Assembly: GCA_034770075.1 (NCBI GenBank)
Contig: CM068378.1
Location: 46,838,508 to 46,902,507 of the forward strand
Direction of reading: 5' to 3'
Source of the DNA: Aralia elata
Taxonomy: Eukaryota; Streptophyta; Magnoliopsida; Apiales; Araliaceae
Length of the DNA: 64,000 nt
Part shown: one piece after another, positions 46,662-56,552 of the stretch
Layout of the letters: each line of letters begins with the position of its first letter
How positions within the stretch are numbered: the first letter of the stretch is position 1
Notes under the pieces: model-generated
Databases searched by the model: none
What the model was told of the DNA's origin: nothing
The model's input: only the letters and a program-made list of their open reading frames with translations
Program-made: the position numbers and the translations under genes

Positions 46662-47432
46662 ATTAGAGGGCTTAAGCCGCGTCAAGTCTTGATGCTATCC
46701 TATCCTTTAAAATTTATAAATGTGTATGTGCGTGCGACATTTTGACTTCTTTTTATTGTTGTGTGAATGTGTGTTGTTGTCCAATGAATGAATGATTGAA
46801 TGGGTTTGCTTTACTTCAAAGTAATCATTTGCATACGGTGAGGACGATGAATGTGAATGTATGTTGAGAGAGTACCTCCTCCTGAGGCGAACCCGTCGGT
46901 TGCTTATTACTGGACTCGATGGGGCTGCTCCCCGGAGATGGCTCAGGAAACGCACCACTCAAATCCGCTCCAATCGAAAGGGCTCAAACGAGTAGATTGC
47001 GAAGATTTGGGAACCTTCATGCCGAAAAGCCCGCGAGAGTAACCCTAGGGTAGGTCAGCCTCAGATTAACCCAACGCAGGAAAAGTCTCTTCATGCCTTT
47101 CTACGTTTATATGTCTAAATGTCATGATCTCATTCAATATTCATACATCCCTTTTCTGTGTCGAAAGAGATTACTAACCGCTGTGAATTGCAGGGAATAG
47201 TTGGGGGAGCATAATAAAGCATGTTTAGCACTGGTTATGGCACTAAAGGACTACTAACTTTCTCTTTTGCAGGGAAAGATTAAAAAAAACCCAAAAAACA
47301 CACAAAAAATTACAGTTTTAGCATGCATCCATTTTGCGTTTCCCCAAGAACTAAACTTCGAACCATTGTCTCTGTAGGATTGCTCCTCAAACCCGTTCGC
47401 AGTCTAAGAAAGCCCAGGTCTCTACCTCTGAA
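46662..47432 (+). other. TatB leader
   Basis: No clear gene. A 61-codon frame at 46857-47042 is of unknown value. Pyrimidine-AG acceptor-like sites occur at GAATTGCAG (about 47193), CTTTTGCAG (about 47275) and CTCTGTAG (47377). The gag frame stays open upstream of its ATG to the last of these, so a spliced, longer gag N-terminus is possible. Confidence 0.6.
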
Positions 47433-48455
47433 ATGGCTGATATTCCTAATCATAGTTCCATATCTCGGGAAGAGTTTGATGATTTCAAAAAACAGATGAT
47501 GGAAATGGCCACAATGCTAAAGGAACAGTTCTTAATCAGACAGGATCCGGCAAACCAGGGATCGCATAATATTCCACCACCAGGGGATGATCAGAATCCT
47601 CCTAAAAATGGTACAAACTTGCTTAAAGAGGACCAACCCCGACTCAAGGACGAGCCAGTCATCTCAAAGGCCGTTCCCATACCTAGCAGGACAGTGATTA
47701 CTATCCCAGAAGAAGGGGACAATGACGACCTTCGGAGAAAAATGAAATACATGGAGGAAACCATCCAATCCCTAAAGGGCATAGGCTCCCTGGGCAGGGT
47801 TAATTATTCGGATCTATGTGTTTTCCCCGGAGCCAGATATCCAGAAAAGTTCAAAGTTCCCGAGTTTGAAAAATACAATGGAAAGGGAGACCCCTATACA
47901 CACTTGAAAATATACATTGGAGAACTCGGGGCTTATGCCGAAGACGAGGGGTTAAGAATGCAACTATTCCAGAAAAGCTTAACAGGGAAGGCAAGAATCT
48001 GGTATGCCCGCCTCGACAACGCCCGAATCCACAACTGGGAGGAATTGGCCAATACCTTCTTAACCCAATACAGCTTTCAGGCCCATATGGCTCTTGACAG
48101 GTACCAAATGACAAAGGTTAAAAAACAGCCTAGGGAATCCTTCAGGGAATATGCCCAACGATGGAGGGGCATGGCCGCACAGGTGAACCCCCCGATGAGC
48201 GAATCAGAGATGGTAATGACCTTTGTAGACATTCAGGAGGCACCGTATTACGAGCGGGTCATCTCGGGGATTGGAAGACCCTTTGCTGAAATGATTAAAC
48301 ATGGAGAGATGGTTGACATGGGGTTGAAATCGGGTAAAATCCGGGATCTTACTGCTTTAGAAACTGCTGCCGAGCAAATACAGAATGGAAACTACGGTAG
48401 CACTTCCCGGAGGGTCCAAAAGAAAAAGGAGGAGGATGTCTCCCTCATCCTATAG
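47433..48455 (+). CDS. TatB Gag
   Basis: 340 residues that form the virus-like particle. The first 120 residues are polar; then comes the retrotrans_gag domain: YPEKFKVPEFEKYNGKGDPY, LFQKSLTGKARIWYARLD, WEELANTFLTQY, PRESFREYAQRWRGMAAQV, MTFVDIQEAPYYERVISG. I take the ATG at 47433; the frame is open upstream to 47378 behind a possible splice acceptor (APQTRSQSKKAQ), so the true start may differ. It ends with a TAG (48453-48455) followed by GGG TCA. The next domain stays in the same frame, so readthrough or a single mutation separates gag from protease. Confidence 0.93.
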   Translation: MADIPNHSSISREEFDDFKKQMMEMATMLKEQFLIRQDPANQGSHNIPPPGDDQNPPKNGTNLLKEDQPRLKDEPVISKAVPIPSRTVITIPEEGDNDDLRRKMKYMEETIQSLKGIGSLGRVNYSDLCVFPGARYPEKFKVPEFEKYNGKGDPYTHLKIYIGELGAYAEDEGLRMQLFQKSLTGKARIWYARLDNARIHNWEELANTFLTQYSFQAHMALDRYQMTKVKKQPRESFREYAQRWRGMAAQVNPPMSESEMVMTFVDIQEAPYYERVISGIGRPFAEMIKHGEMVDMGLKSGKIRDLTALETAAEQIQNGNYGSTSRRVQKKKEEDVSLIL

Positions 48456-50605
48456 GGGTCATCCAGAAAAGCAGAAGGTCATCCTCCGGTGCAGGTGCAG
48501 AGGGGAGGGCCATCCCGACAGCCAAACTTCATAGATCAAAGGGCAGAGGGGCGAAGAAGATATGAGGCCTCGCAGAATCGAGTATTCACCCCGCTCGGGG
48601 AGCCGCTTGAACGGGTATTAGCGGTATTGGTAGCCCAAAAGAAAATAGTTGGTCTGGCACCACCGAGTGACCCAAAGGGTAGAAGGTTTGACCCGAGCAA
48701 GCGATGTGCATACCACTCCAGTTCCCCTGGCCATGATACACAAGATTGTTGGACATTGAAACATATAATTCAAAACATGATCGACAACGGGGAAATTGTG
48801 GTGGAGCAACCGGACTCCCCGAATGTTAAGGCAAATCCCCTACCAAGACATGATGGGGGGGGAGTCAATGTGACGGAGGCAAGTGAGGCTGGGGGGCCGC
48901 CAAGGTTGAACTATGTGCAGAAAATTGAGGAGATGATCAACGTGATACATGATCATGGGGATGCACGGGTAGCGCCCATCAGGTTGATAGGGGTAAGTAC
49001 GAATAACATAGAGGGACCTGTCAAGCTGACAGCCCCGAGGCCCGTCATCCTTGCAGCAAGGCCGCAACTCCCTATCAGTAGTCTGAAGACTGTACCCTGG
49101 AATTATGGGGGAATACCAGAGGAAGCGGCCAGTTGTGCTTCCGTGACGACCAAAGGGAACCCCTTATATCTTCCCGGGCGAGTCCTTGAGAGCCAAAAGA
49201 GAAAAAATGAAGAGGTTTCCAAGGAAAGGGCCATAGAGTTTTTGAAAAGGATGGATCACCCAGAAATGAGGGGGATCCAGATTTTAAATGAGGAATCAAC
49301 CCTAACATCAGTCATGGACTTGGTGTTGTCATCCAGTGAGCATTGCAAAACCCTGATGAAGGTTCTGGAGGAGGCATTTGTGCCCAAAGAAATTAGTGAG
49401 GAGGGTTTCGGCCGACTGGTAGGCCACTTATTGGAAACCGATGCAATATCCTTTACGGATGAGGACATTCCCGAAGAGGGAAGGGGGCACCGAAAACCGC
49501 TACACATCGCGGTAATCTCCTCAGGATATGTCATGAATGGGGTGCTGATCGACGGGGGATCGGCATTGAATATATGTCCTCTCAGCACGCTGAAGAAAAT
49601 GAACATCAGTCCTAAGCGCCTACAGGCCAGTCATGTGGTGGTTCGGGCTTTTGACGGATCCCGGAGGGATACCATCGGAGAGATAGAATTGCCAGTGGAG
49701 ATAGGGCCCTGTGCTTTTGATATATCCTTCCAAGTCCTAGATATTACGGCAAGCTACAACCTGCTGTTAGGGAGGCCGTGGATACACATGGCCGGGGCAG
49801 TTCCTTCCACGCTCCACCAACAAATCAAGTTGATCATCGGTGGGAATCTGGTAACAATCTCGGCCGAATGTGATGACCCTTCTCCTCCCAGGAGTGGCCT
49901 ACCAGTAATCAATGTGGATAAGTCAGCGGCACCTGCCAGCTTTCAAGCACTAGAGATTAGCACTCCCCATTATAGATGCCTGGGAGCTCCAGCTGTGAAA
50001 CCAAGGGTCTCTCCGGAACTCACCTTTGTGGCAAGGGAAATGATTAAAATGAACTTCCAACCTGGACAGGGACTAGGGAAAAGCAGCAGTCAGGGAATCA
50101 CCGAGCCCATCCACCTACCACAGCAGATAGGCAAGGCAGGATTGGGATACCATGTGGGCGCAGTACGGGGACACCGTCAGGGTGCGACTCCGATTCGACT
50201 AGTTGGCAGCCCGGTGACCAAAGTCGACAATGAGCAGGGGATCAGCGGACCTGTGATTGGGGCAGGGAATGAAGAGTTAACCCCCACACGTAATGAGTCG
50301 GCCCGGAGGGAAAGTTTCCTGCAGGAGGTCGCAAAAGAGTTTGAAACCAAATGCTATATCCCCGGACAATCAACAAGCAGTAAGGAGGGGACGAATGTTA
50401 TCACACCACCGGGAGCCCAACGAGTTGTGCCTGTCATCGATTGGGCGGGGCTGATTATTCCTGGAGAAGATATAGAGAAGGACTCAGGCGACGTATCCGT
50501 AATCATCGGGGAGGTGTCCGATGTGAGGCCCTCCTTTATCCAGCGCATTTCATCTGACCTGACCATCGATAATTGGACCCAGAAACCAGTGATATCCAAA
50601 CAAGG
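48456..50605 (+). CDS. TatB zinc finger, protease and G-patch region
   Basis: In frame with gag after its TAG; first internal ATG at 48489. Counting from there: zinc finger CAYHSSSPGHDTQDC at residues 73-87, a long linker, then a retropepsin-like protease. Its active site is VLIDGGSALNI (Asp 355), i.e. D-G-G-S in place of the usual D-S/T-G, and its hallmark LLLGRPWIH is near 425-433. A G-patch-like segment follows at about 517-555 (MIKMNFQPGQGLGK ... GKAGLGY), an RNA-binding motif also found next to protease in some retroviruses. The frame reaches a TAA at 50607, inside a predicted intron that starts at 50606. Confidence 0.92.
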
Positions 50606-50773
50606 GTAAAGCTCGACGTCAGGGTGGTTAACCCTAGAGGATGGGGGAATGAAGAAGTTTTATTTTGTTGTTGTTTTATTTCTGCATAATTGTGTCGTTT
50701 CTTCGTGTTATTTGAAATTGCGATCGTCGTGAAAAAATGATTTATATATGACAAGTATTTTGTTTCATGTCAG
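50606..50773 (+). other. Predicted TatB pol intron, 168 bp
   Basis: Donor CAAGG|GTAAAG and acceptor TTTCATGTCAG|GTGTAC. The interior is T-rich, as plant introns are. Removing it takes out the TAA at 50607 and joins the protease frame in phase to the RT frame (CTHLSNPCLTNGL follows). Ogre elements are known to carry an intron at this position. The two frames differ, so some joining event is needed. Confidence 0.8.
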
Positions 50774-52001
50774 GTGTACCCATTTGAGTAATCCTTGCCT
50801 AACAAATGGTCTTTCAAATTTGAATGACGATTATGATTTTGACATTGAGCTGGATTTCGATTTAATGGGCATTGAGCAAGACGAGACAGATTACGACGAC
50901 GCACCTGATGAGATCAAAGGATGGGTCGAAGATAAACCCAAACCCAATTTGGACCAAACCATCACTATAGATATCGGAACCCCTGACAATCCAAAAGAAC
51001 TCAAGATAGGGACAGACCTTACCCCCAGCCAAAAAGCAGAAATAATTGAGTTACTAAGCCAATATGAGGATGTCTTTGCCTGGTCGCACGAGGATATGAT
51101 CGGATTGTCCACCGACATTGTGGTACACCGGTTACCCATCAAGGAGGGTTTCAGGCCTGTCAAGCAGAAACTAAGAAAGTTGAAACCTGAGTGGAGCTTA
51201 AAAGTGAAGGAAGAGATCATCAAACAGTTCAGGGCGGGAATCATTATGGTGTCCACTTACCCGGAATGGCTATCCAATGTGGTCCCAGTGGCTAAACCTG
51301 GAGGAAAGGTGAGGGTATGCGTAGACTACAGAGATCTAAACAAGGCCAGTCTCAAGGATAACTTCCCGGTGCCTTTCATACACATCCTGGTAGATAACAC
51401 AGCCCAGTACGAAATGTATTCTTTTGTGGATTGCTTTGCGGGATATCATCAGATAATGGTGGCGGAATAAGACCGGGAAAAGACCGCATTCATCACCCCC
51501 TGGGGCACTTTCTGCTATAGACGACTGGCTTTCGGTCTCACAAATGCAGGGGCTACTTATCAGAGAGCCATGATGGCCTTGTTCCACGATATGATGCACA
51601 AGGAGATAGAGGTCTACGTGGATGACATTATTGTGAAATCGAAGGTAGAGTCCGATCATATAACTCATCTCAAAAAGCTATTCGATCGGCTCAGAAAGTA
51701 TAATCTGAAACTCAATCCAGCCAAGTGTGCTTTCGGAGTACAATCGGGCAAGTTCTTGGGTTTCCTGGTTAGTGATCGGGGCATTGAGTTGGACCCAGCA
51801 AAGATTAAGGCCATTGTGGATATGTCGGCACCCCACACAGAGAAGGAGATAAGAGGATTCCTGGGGAGAATAAACTTCATCAGCCGTTTTATATCCCACT
51901 TGACGACTACATGTGAGCCGATTTTTAAACTGTTAAGAAAAGGGGTGTCCCAAGAATGGAATGAGCAATGTCAGAGGGCGTTTCAGACCATTAAGAAATA
52001 A
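50774..52001 (+). pseudogene. TatB reverse transcriptase
   Basis: Acidic N-terminal linker (DDYDFDIELDFDLMG), then RT: VWSHEDM-like lead FAWSHEDMIGL, VPVAKPGGKVRVCVDYRDL, ITPWGTFCYRRLAFGLTNAG, catalytic YVDDIIVKSK (51614-51643), FLGFLVSDRGIELDPAKI, EIRGFLGRINFISRFI. Two stops interrupt the single frame: TAA at 51468-51470 (before DREKTAF) and TAA at 51999-52001 (before LTEAPVL). Catalytic residues are intact. Confidence 0.93.
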
Positions 52002-52672
52002 TTGACGGAGGCACCAGTGCTGGTACCCCCGAAGGATGGGATCCCTCTGTTTATGTATATATCGGTAAATGCCATCGCGATGGGATGTATGTTGGGACAG
52101 AAAAATGAGGCGGGAAAAGAGCAGGCCATCTATTACCTCAGCAAAAGATTTAGCCAATGTGAGCAGAATTACACTCCCATTGAGAAGACCTGTTGTGCTC
52201 TGGCCTGGGCTGCAGGGAGATTACAGCACTACCTCCATGGGCATACAACGTACCTGATATCAAGAATGGATCCCCTGAAATATATTTTCGAAAGGCCCAT
52301 GCTGAATTGTCGATTATCAAGATGGCAGTTAATTTTACAACAGTTTGACATGGTGTACGTGACCCAGAAGGCCATGAAAGGGCAGGGAATTGCAGATCAG
52401 TTGGCAGAAACCCCGGCAGGAGGGATGGAGCCGTTAGAAACTCCTCTCCCGGGCGAGGATATATTTTGGGTATCGCGCGAAAAATGTGATGACGAGGGAC
52501 AATTTTGGAAGCTGTATTTTGATGGTGCCATGAATGCCGAGGGGGCAGGAGCCGGAGCGGTCCTAGTCTCTATCACCGGAGAACAATACCCCGTGGCCAC
52601 TAAACTTCGTTTCAGCAATTCGAACAACACCGCTGAATACGAGGGGTGTATCTTGGGACTCCGATCCGATTG
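52002..52672 (+). pseudogene. TatB RNase H and start of second RNase H
   Basis: First RNase H: VPPKDGIPLFMYISVNAIA, AIYYLSKRFSQCEQNYTPIEK, LKYIFERPMLNCRLSRW; the usual acidic residues are partly replaced, as in other Tat elements. The second, archaeal-type RNase H begins LYFDGAMNAEGAGAGAVL (about 52514-52567), then NNTAEYEGCILGLR. A frameshift of one or two bases near 52655-52670 moves the reading to the next frame. Confidence 0.9.
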
Positions 52673-54253
52673 GCCCGTGACATGGAAGTAAAAAGACTAG
52701 CGGTGTTCGGGGATTCAGAATTGGTAATCAGACAAGCAATCGGGGTATACAACACTAAGGAGCTTCGGTTACTTCCATACCATCGTTGTGTCACCCAGCT
52801 TATGCAAGAGTTCGAAGATATCGCCTTCCGCCATATTCCTCGGGGACGAAATGATTTTGCCGATGCATTGGCGACTTTGGCTTCCTTAATCCACGTGATC
52901 AAGAGTAGGGACAGTCCACAGATTGAGATCACCGTACAGAATGCCCCGGCATATGAGGAAAATGTGGCAGTGTTGTCAAACGAGGTGGTGTTGACAAGGC
53001 AGCCCTGGTATCACGACATCAGGGAATATCTGAGGGACAGATCCCTTCCCGATCAGGCAAATCGGACTGAGAGGATGAGAATTCAAAGGATGGCGATGAA
53101 GTTTTACCTGAGTGGCGATTCACTCTACAAGAGGGATGCTGGGTTGGGACTGTTGCAGTGCGTAGATGAAACACAGGCCCGAAAGATTATGAATGAAATA
53201 CATGGTGGAGTGTGTGGACCCCATATGAGTGGACCGATGCTTGCCAAAAAGATTTTGAGGACAGGGCATTATTGGCTGACGCTGGGGGCCGATTGCGATG
53301 ATCATGTCAAACGATGTTATCAATGTCAGGCGCACGGTAATGTGATCCATACGCCTCCCAATGAACTGCACTGTATGACCTCCCCGTGGCCATTTTCGAT
53401 GTGGGGAATGGATGTAATCGGACCAATAGAGCCCAAAGCAAGCAACGGGCACCGATTCATCTTCGTCATGATCGATTATTTCACCAAATGGGTAGAAGCA
53501 GCCTCTTTCCCCAAAGTCACTCAGGAGGTTATCGTTGGGTTCATCAGGAATAATGTCATTTGTCGATATGGGCAACCTGAGGTTTTGGTCTCCGACAATG
53601 CCAAGAATTTGAATAACGCCCTCATGAAGGGGTTGTGCGACCAGTTTAAGATCAAACACCTCAATTCTGTTATTTACCGTCCCAAAATGAATGGGGCAGT
53701 GGAGGCTGCCAATAAGAACATCAAGAAGATCATGGCAAAAATGTCTGCTAATCATCGGGGATGGCCGGATTTGTTACCCCTCACCTTGCTAGCCTACCGA
53801 ACGTCAACGCGTACTTCCACAGGGGCAACCCCTTACGCCTTGGTATATGGAATGGAGGCTGTCCTGCCAGTTGAAGTTGAGATGGCGTCCCTCAGAATAG
53901 TGATCGATGCTCAGATAAGCGAGGAGGATTGGATGCAAAGCCGATACGACCAGTTGGCCCTAATTGATGAAAGGAGGGTGGCTGCTGTTTGGCACGGCCA
54001 GCTATATCAACAGAGGATCTCTCGATCGTACGACAAAAGGATCAGACCTCGGAAGTTCAAGAAAAATGATCTGGTGCTAAAAAGAGTCATGCCTTGTCAA
54101 GACGAAGCCAAAGGGAAGTTTGCCCCGAATTGGGAGGGACCATTCGTGATTAAGAAAGTGCTATCCGGAGGAGCCCTCATATTGCAAGAAATGGATGGTG
54201 AGGTATTTCCCCAACCCCTCAATTCTGACTCGGTGAAGCGGTTCTACGCTTGA
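52646..54253 (+). CDS. TatB second RNase H C-terminus and integrase
   Basis: Open for 535 codons after the frameshift. First it completes the second RNase H (VKRLAVFGDSELVIRQ, FRHIPRGRNDFADALATLAS). Integrase follows: HHCC zinc domain (HGGVCGPHMSGPMLAKK ... CDDHVKRCYQCQ), core with WGMDVIGPI, VLVSDNAKNL and NGAVEAANKN (D, D, E), then the C-terminal PFVIKKVLSGGALIL ending DSVKRFYA. No chromodomain, as expected for Tat. The ATG at 52646 is only the first in this frame, not a true start. Confidence 0.93.
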   Translation: MYLGTPIRLARDMEVKRLAVFGDSELVIRQAIGVYNTKELRLLPYHRCVTQLMQEFEDIAFRHIPRGRNDFADALATLASLIHVIKSRDSPQIEITVQNAPAYEENVAVLSNEVVLTRQPWYHDIREYLRDRSLPDQANRTERMRIQRMAMKFYLSGDSLYKRDAGLGLLQCVDETQARKIMNEIHGGVCGPHMSGPMLAKKILRTGHYWLTLGADCDDHVKRCYQCQAHGNVIHTPPNELHCMTSPWPFSMWGMDVIGPIEPKASNGHRFIFVMIDYFTKWVEAASFPKVTQEVIVGFIRNNVICRYGQPEVLVSDNAKNLNNALMKGLCDQFKIKHLNSVIYRPKMNGAVEAANKNIKKIMAKMSANHRGWPDLLPLTLLAYRTSTRTSTGATPYALVYGMEAVLPVEVEMASLRIVIDAQISEEDWMQSRYDQLALIDERRVAAVWHGQLYQQRISRSYDKRIRPRKFKKNDLVLKRVMPCQDEAKGKFAPNWEGPFVIKKVLSGGALILQEMDGEVFPQPLNSDSVKRFYA

Positions 54254-54762
54254 ATCATCAGGTCCTTTTTCCTTGAGAGCGAACTACGTAGGACCTGATC
54301 TCCCAACTTGTGGGGGTACGTAGGCAGCCATCATGGCACGGTCCGATCCTTTAAAAGAAATAATCCTTTCCCTAACCAAAACCAATTTTCGATAGCCAGA
54401 TAAAACCTTCCTACACCCTCAAAACCCTCCCGAAACCAACTGCCTAACCAGTTTCATCCCAGAATACATACCCTGATCCAACCCAAACAGTTATCCAAAA
54501 TCTGAGATTCAATCCGACGAAATCAAAAGGTGTGCGGCAATATCTGTCAAATCTCCATCAAGTCTTGAGGAAAGAAAGAAGGCAAAATGTCAAAATCATT
54601 GTCAGATGGATAAAATGATGATCCAATGGATGGCAACGATACGACAAAAGGGGAAAATGACTAAATTTAAATGCATGTCTATATATATAAGTCGTTTTAT
54701 TACAAGATTTCTCTTTCAATAACTGATGAAACCAACATAGTCTATGCAGGAAATAAAATAAT
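54254..54762 (+). other. TatB spacer between integrase and antisense gene B
   Basis: No gene. It opens with the Tat-typical block GAACTACGTAGGACCTGA ... GGGTACGTAGGCAGCC (about 54282-54330), seen behind pol in related elements, then becomes A-rich. Likely 3' regions of two converging transcripts. Confidence 0.7.
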
Positions 54763-56339
54763 CTACAAATCTGAAACTAGCCGAAGCAGGATGGACAGGG
54801 TGGTGGATAGATCTGAAGCATCAGCATCTCCTGCAATCTGCTGCCCCATCATATCAATACGATCCAGTAAAGCAGTAGCTCGGCTGACAGTCCCAAAATG
54901 AGCATCTACCACTGCCCTGGTCTGAAATACAATGGCCTCTCTATCAGCAATGGCAGCATCTCTAGCCCGAATGGCCTCATCTCTCTCGGCGGCAAGGGCG
55001 GCATCCCTCTCGGCTTCAGTAGTAATCAGGGCCAGGCGGAGTCGGGAATCCTCAGCGACCCGACTCGGGGCAGAAGAATCGGCTGAAATGGAATGGTCTG
55101 TGGTATCTTCTGTGGAAATCACTCCAGAGTCATCAAAGGCCCCAGTCCGACTCAAACTAGCCGAATCCAGGTCTCCACGCAACCACTGTACGTAGGCAAA
55201 TGTCTGGATGTGACAGCTCGCACTATATTCGGCAAAGATCCTGCGATCCCAAAGCTCGTATACCTGCAATAGATCCCTCTCTGTACAGGATGATATAAGG
55301 AATCGGTATGCGGCTGCACCCGCGAAGGGGTGTAAATCCTGTGTCTGATCAAACTGCCCCATAACTGCCAGGGGATGATAGGTCGTCACGCCCCTTAACC
55401 CAGCAATGGGAATGAAATCCATGCCAGGCACATGAGTCAAGAAGCTCATGAAGGAGCAATAGCCCGAGTAAACCAATAGATGAAAGGGGTCCTCAATGAT
55501 AGACAAAAATGATGTCCAGGAGGCCACATCAGTACAACTCGCGGGACGAAGCGAAAACTGCGGTGGTTATGTCATGGCTGAAGCAAAACCCTTGGCGACG
55601 GAAATGGCCGATGGGACTAAGATGACTCATGAACCACATATACAATAAGGTCGAAACTCCCTCGGAAGAATCTCCCTCGGAAGGACTGGCAATATGTGGC
55701 CGACATATAGGTATCCGCCAATATCATGGGGAGAATGGTGTGATCCTCCTGAAGGGCCCTAACGGCCGCAACAATCCGCATGTCCAAAATGATCGGATCC
55801 TGCAGGCAAATACAAAACTGAGATGACACAGGCCATCAGAACGCCCACTCTCAAGGCATCCCAGCGCTCCTCGGACACGGAAAAATCACCGAGGAAAAGA
55901 CGGAAAACTGTCAGGTGAGCCAAATCGGTCAATCAAGAATTGAAGGAGGAACCATATGGTCTGATGTGATTACCGGTAATAAGACAGCCCTCCGCAAACC
56001 GGTGAAAGTCAAGAATTGACGGCGCATGGAACCAACGGTAACCCTAGCACAGGGACCATCCAACGGCAAGCCGGTGAAGCGAGCATACTCCTCAAGGGTG
56101 GGGGTCAGCTCTACTGTCCCAAACCTAAACACCTGACGGGCAGGGGCCCAATAGCTCAGAAGACCATCCACAAAGCCCACTGGCACCCGGAAGGTTAATA
56201 AGGACCAAGAATGTCCCAGAAGACCATCTACGATAACCCTATATGCTGGCAGTAGACTGTCCAACCAGCGGAAGAGGCTGCCAACCAACCCTGTGGAAGG
56301 AGTGGAATCCAAACGAACCACGGCATCTGAGGACGACAT
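54763..56339 (-). pseudogene. TatB antisense gene B: PMD/DUF7745-like with C-terminal coiled coil
   Basis: ATG at 56339 directly after a splice acceptor (TTTTTTTCACAG). The first open part (56339-55929) contains GSLFRWLDSLLPAYRVIVDG and FRFGTVELTPTLEEYARFTG, a hallmark of PMD/DUF7745-like proteins. Frameshifts follow near 55935 and 55800-55830 (DPIILDMRIVAAVRALQ and LPMILADTY lie in another frame). The last part (55527-54763) ends with a coiled coil rich in A, R, E and D (ALITTEAERDAALAAERDEA). No introns are obvious. Broken, so no full product. Role unknown; perhaps a paralogue of gene A. Confidence 0.75.
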
Positions 56340-56552
56340 CTGTGAAAAAAATAGTATCAAAAAGACTGTACAGGGGTCATTCTCTACCCATAAATAAAAA
56401 GCATGCATCATACAGTTAATAATAAAGCAGGTGAATCCCATAAAGATGAAAAGAAACTGTGCGTAAATAAATAAATGAGTTCAGTACATAGTGCATAAAT
56501 GAAAAAGAAATCTAAGCAGGTGACGATACAAAAAGCCCTATCCTATCCTGGT
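56340..56552 (-). other. TatB spacer between antisense genes B and A
   Basis: About 213 bp, AT-rich, no frame; closely matches 37596-37803 of TatA in inverse orientation. Confidence 0.65.
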
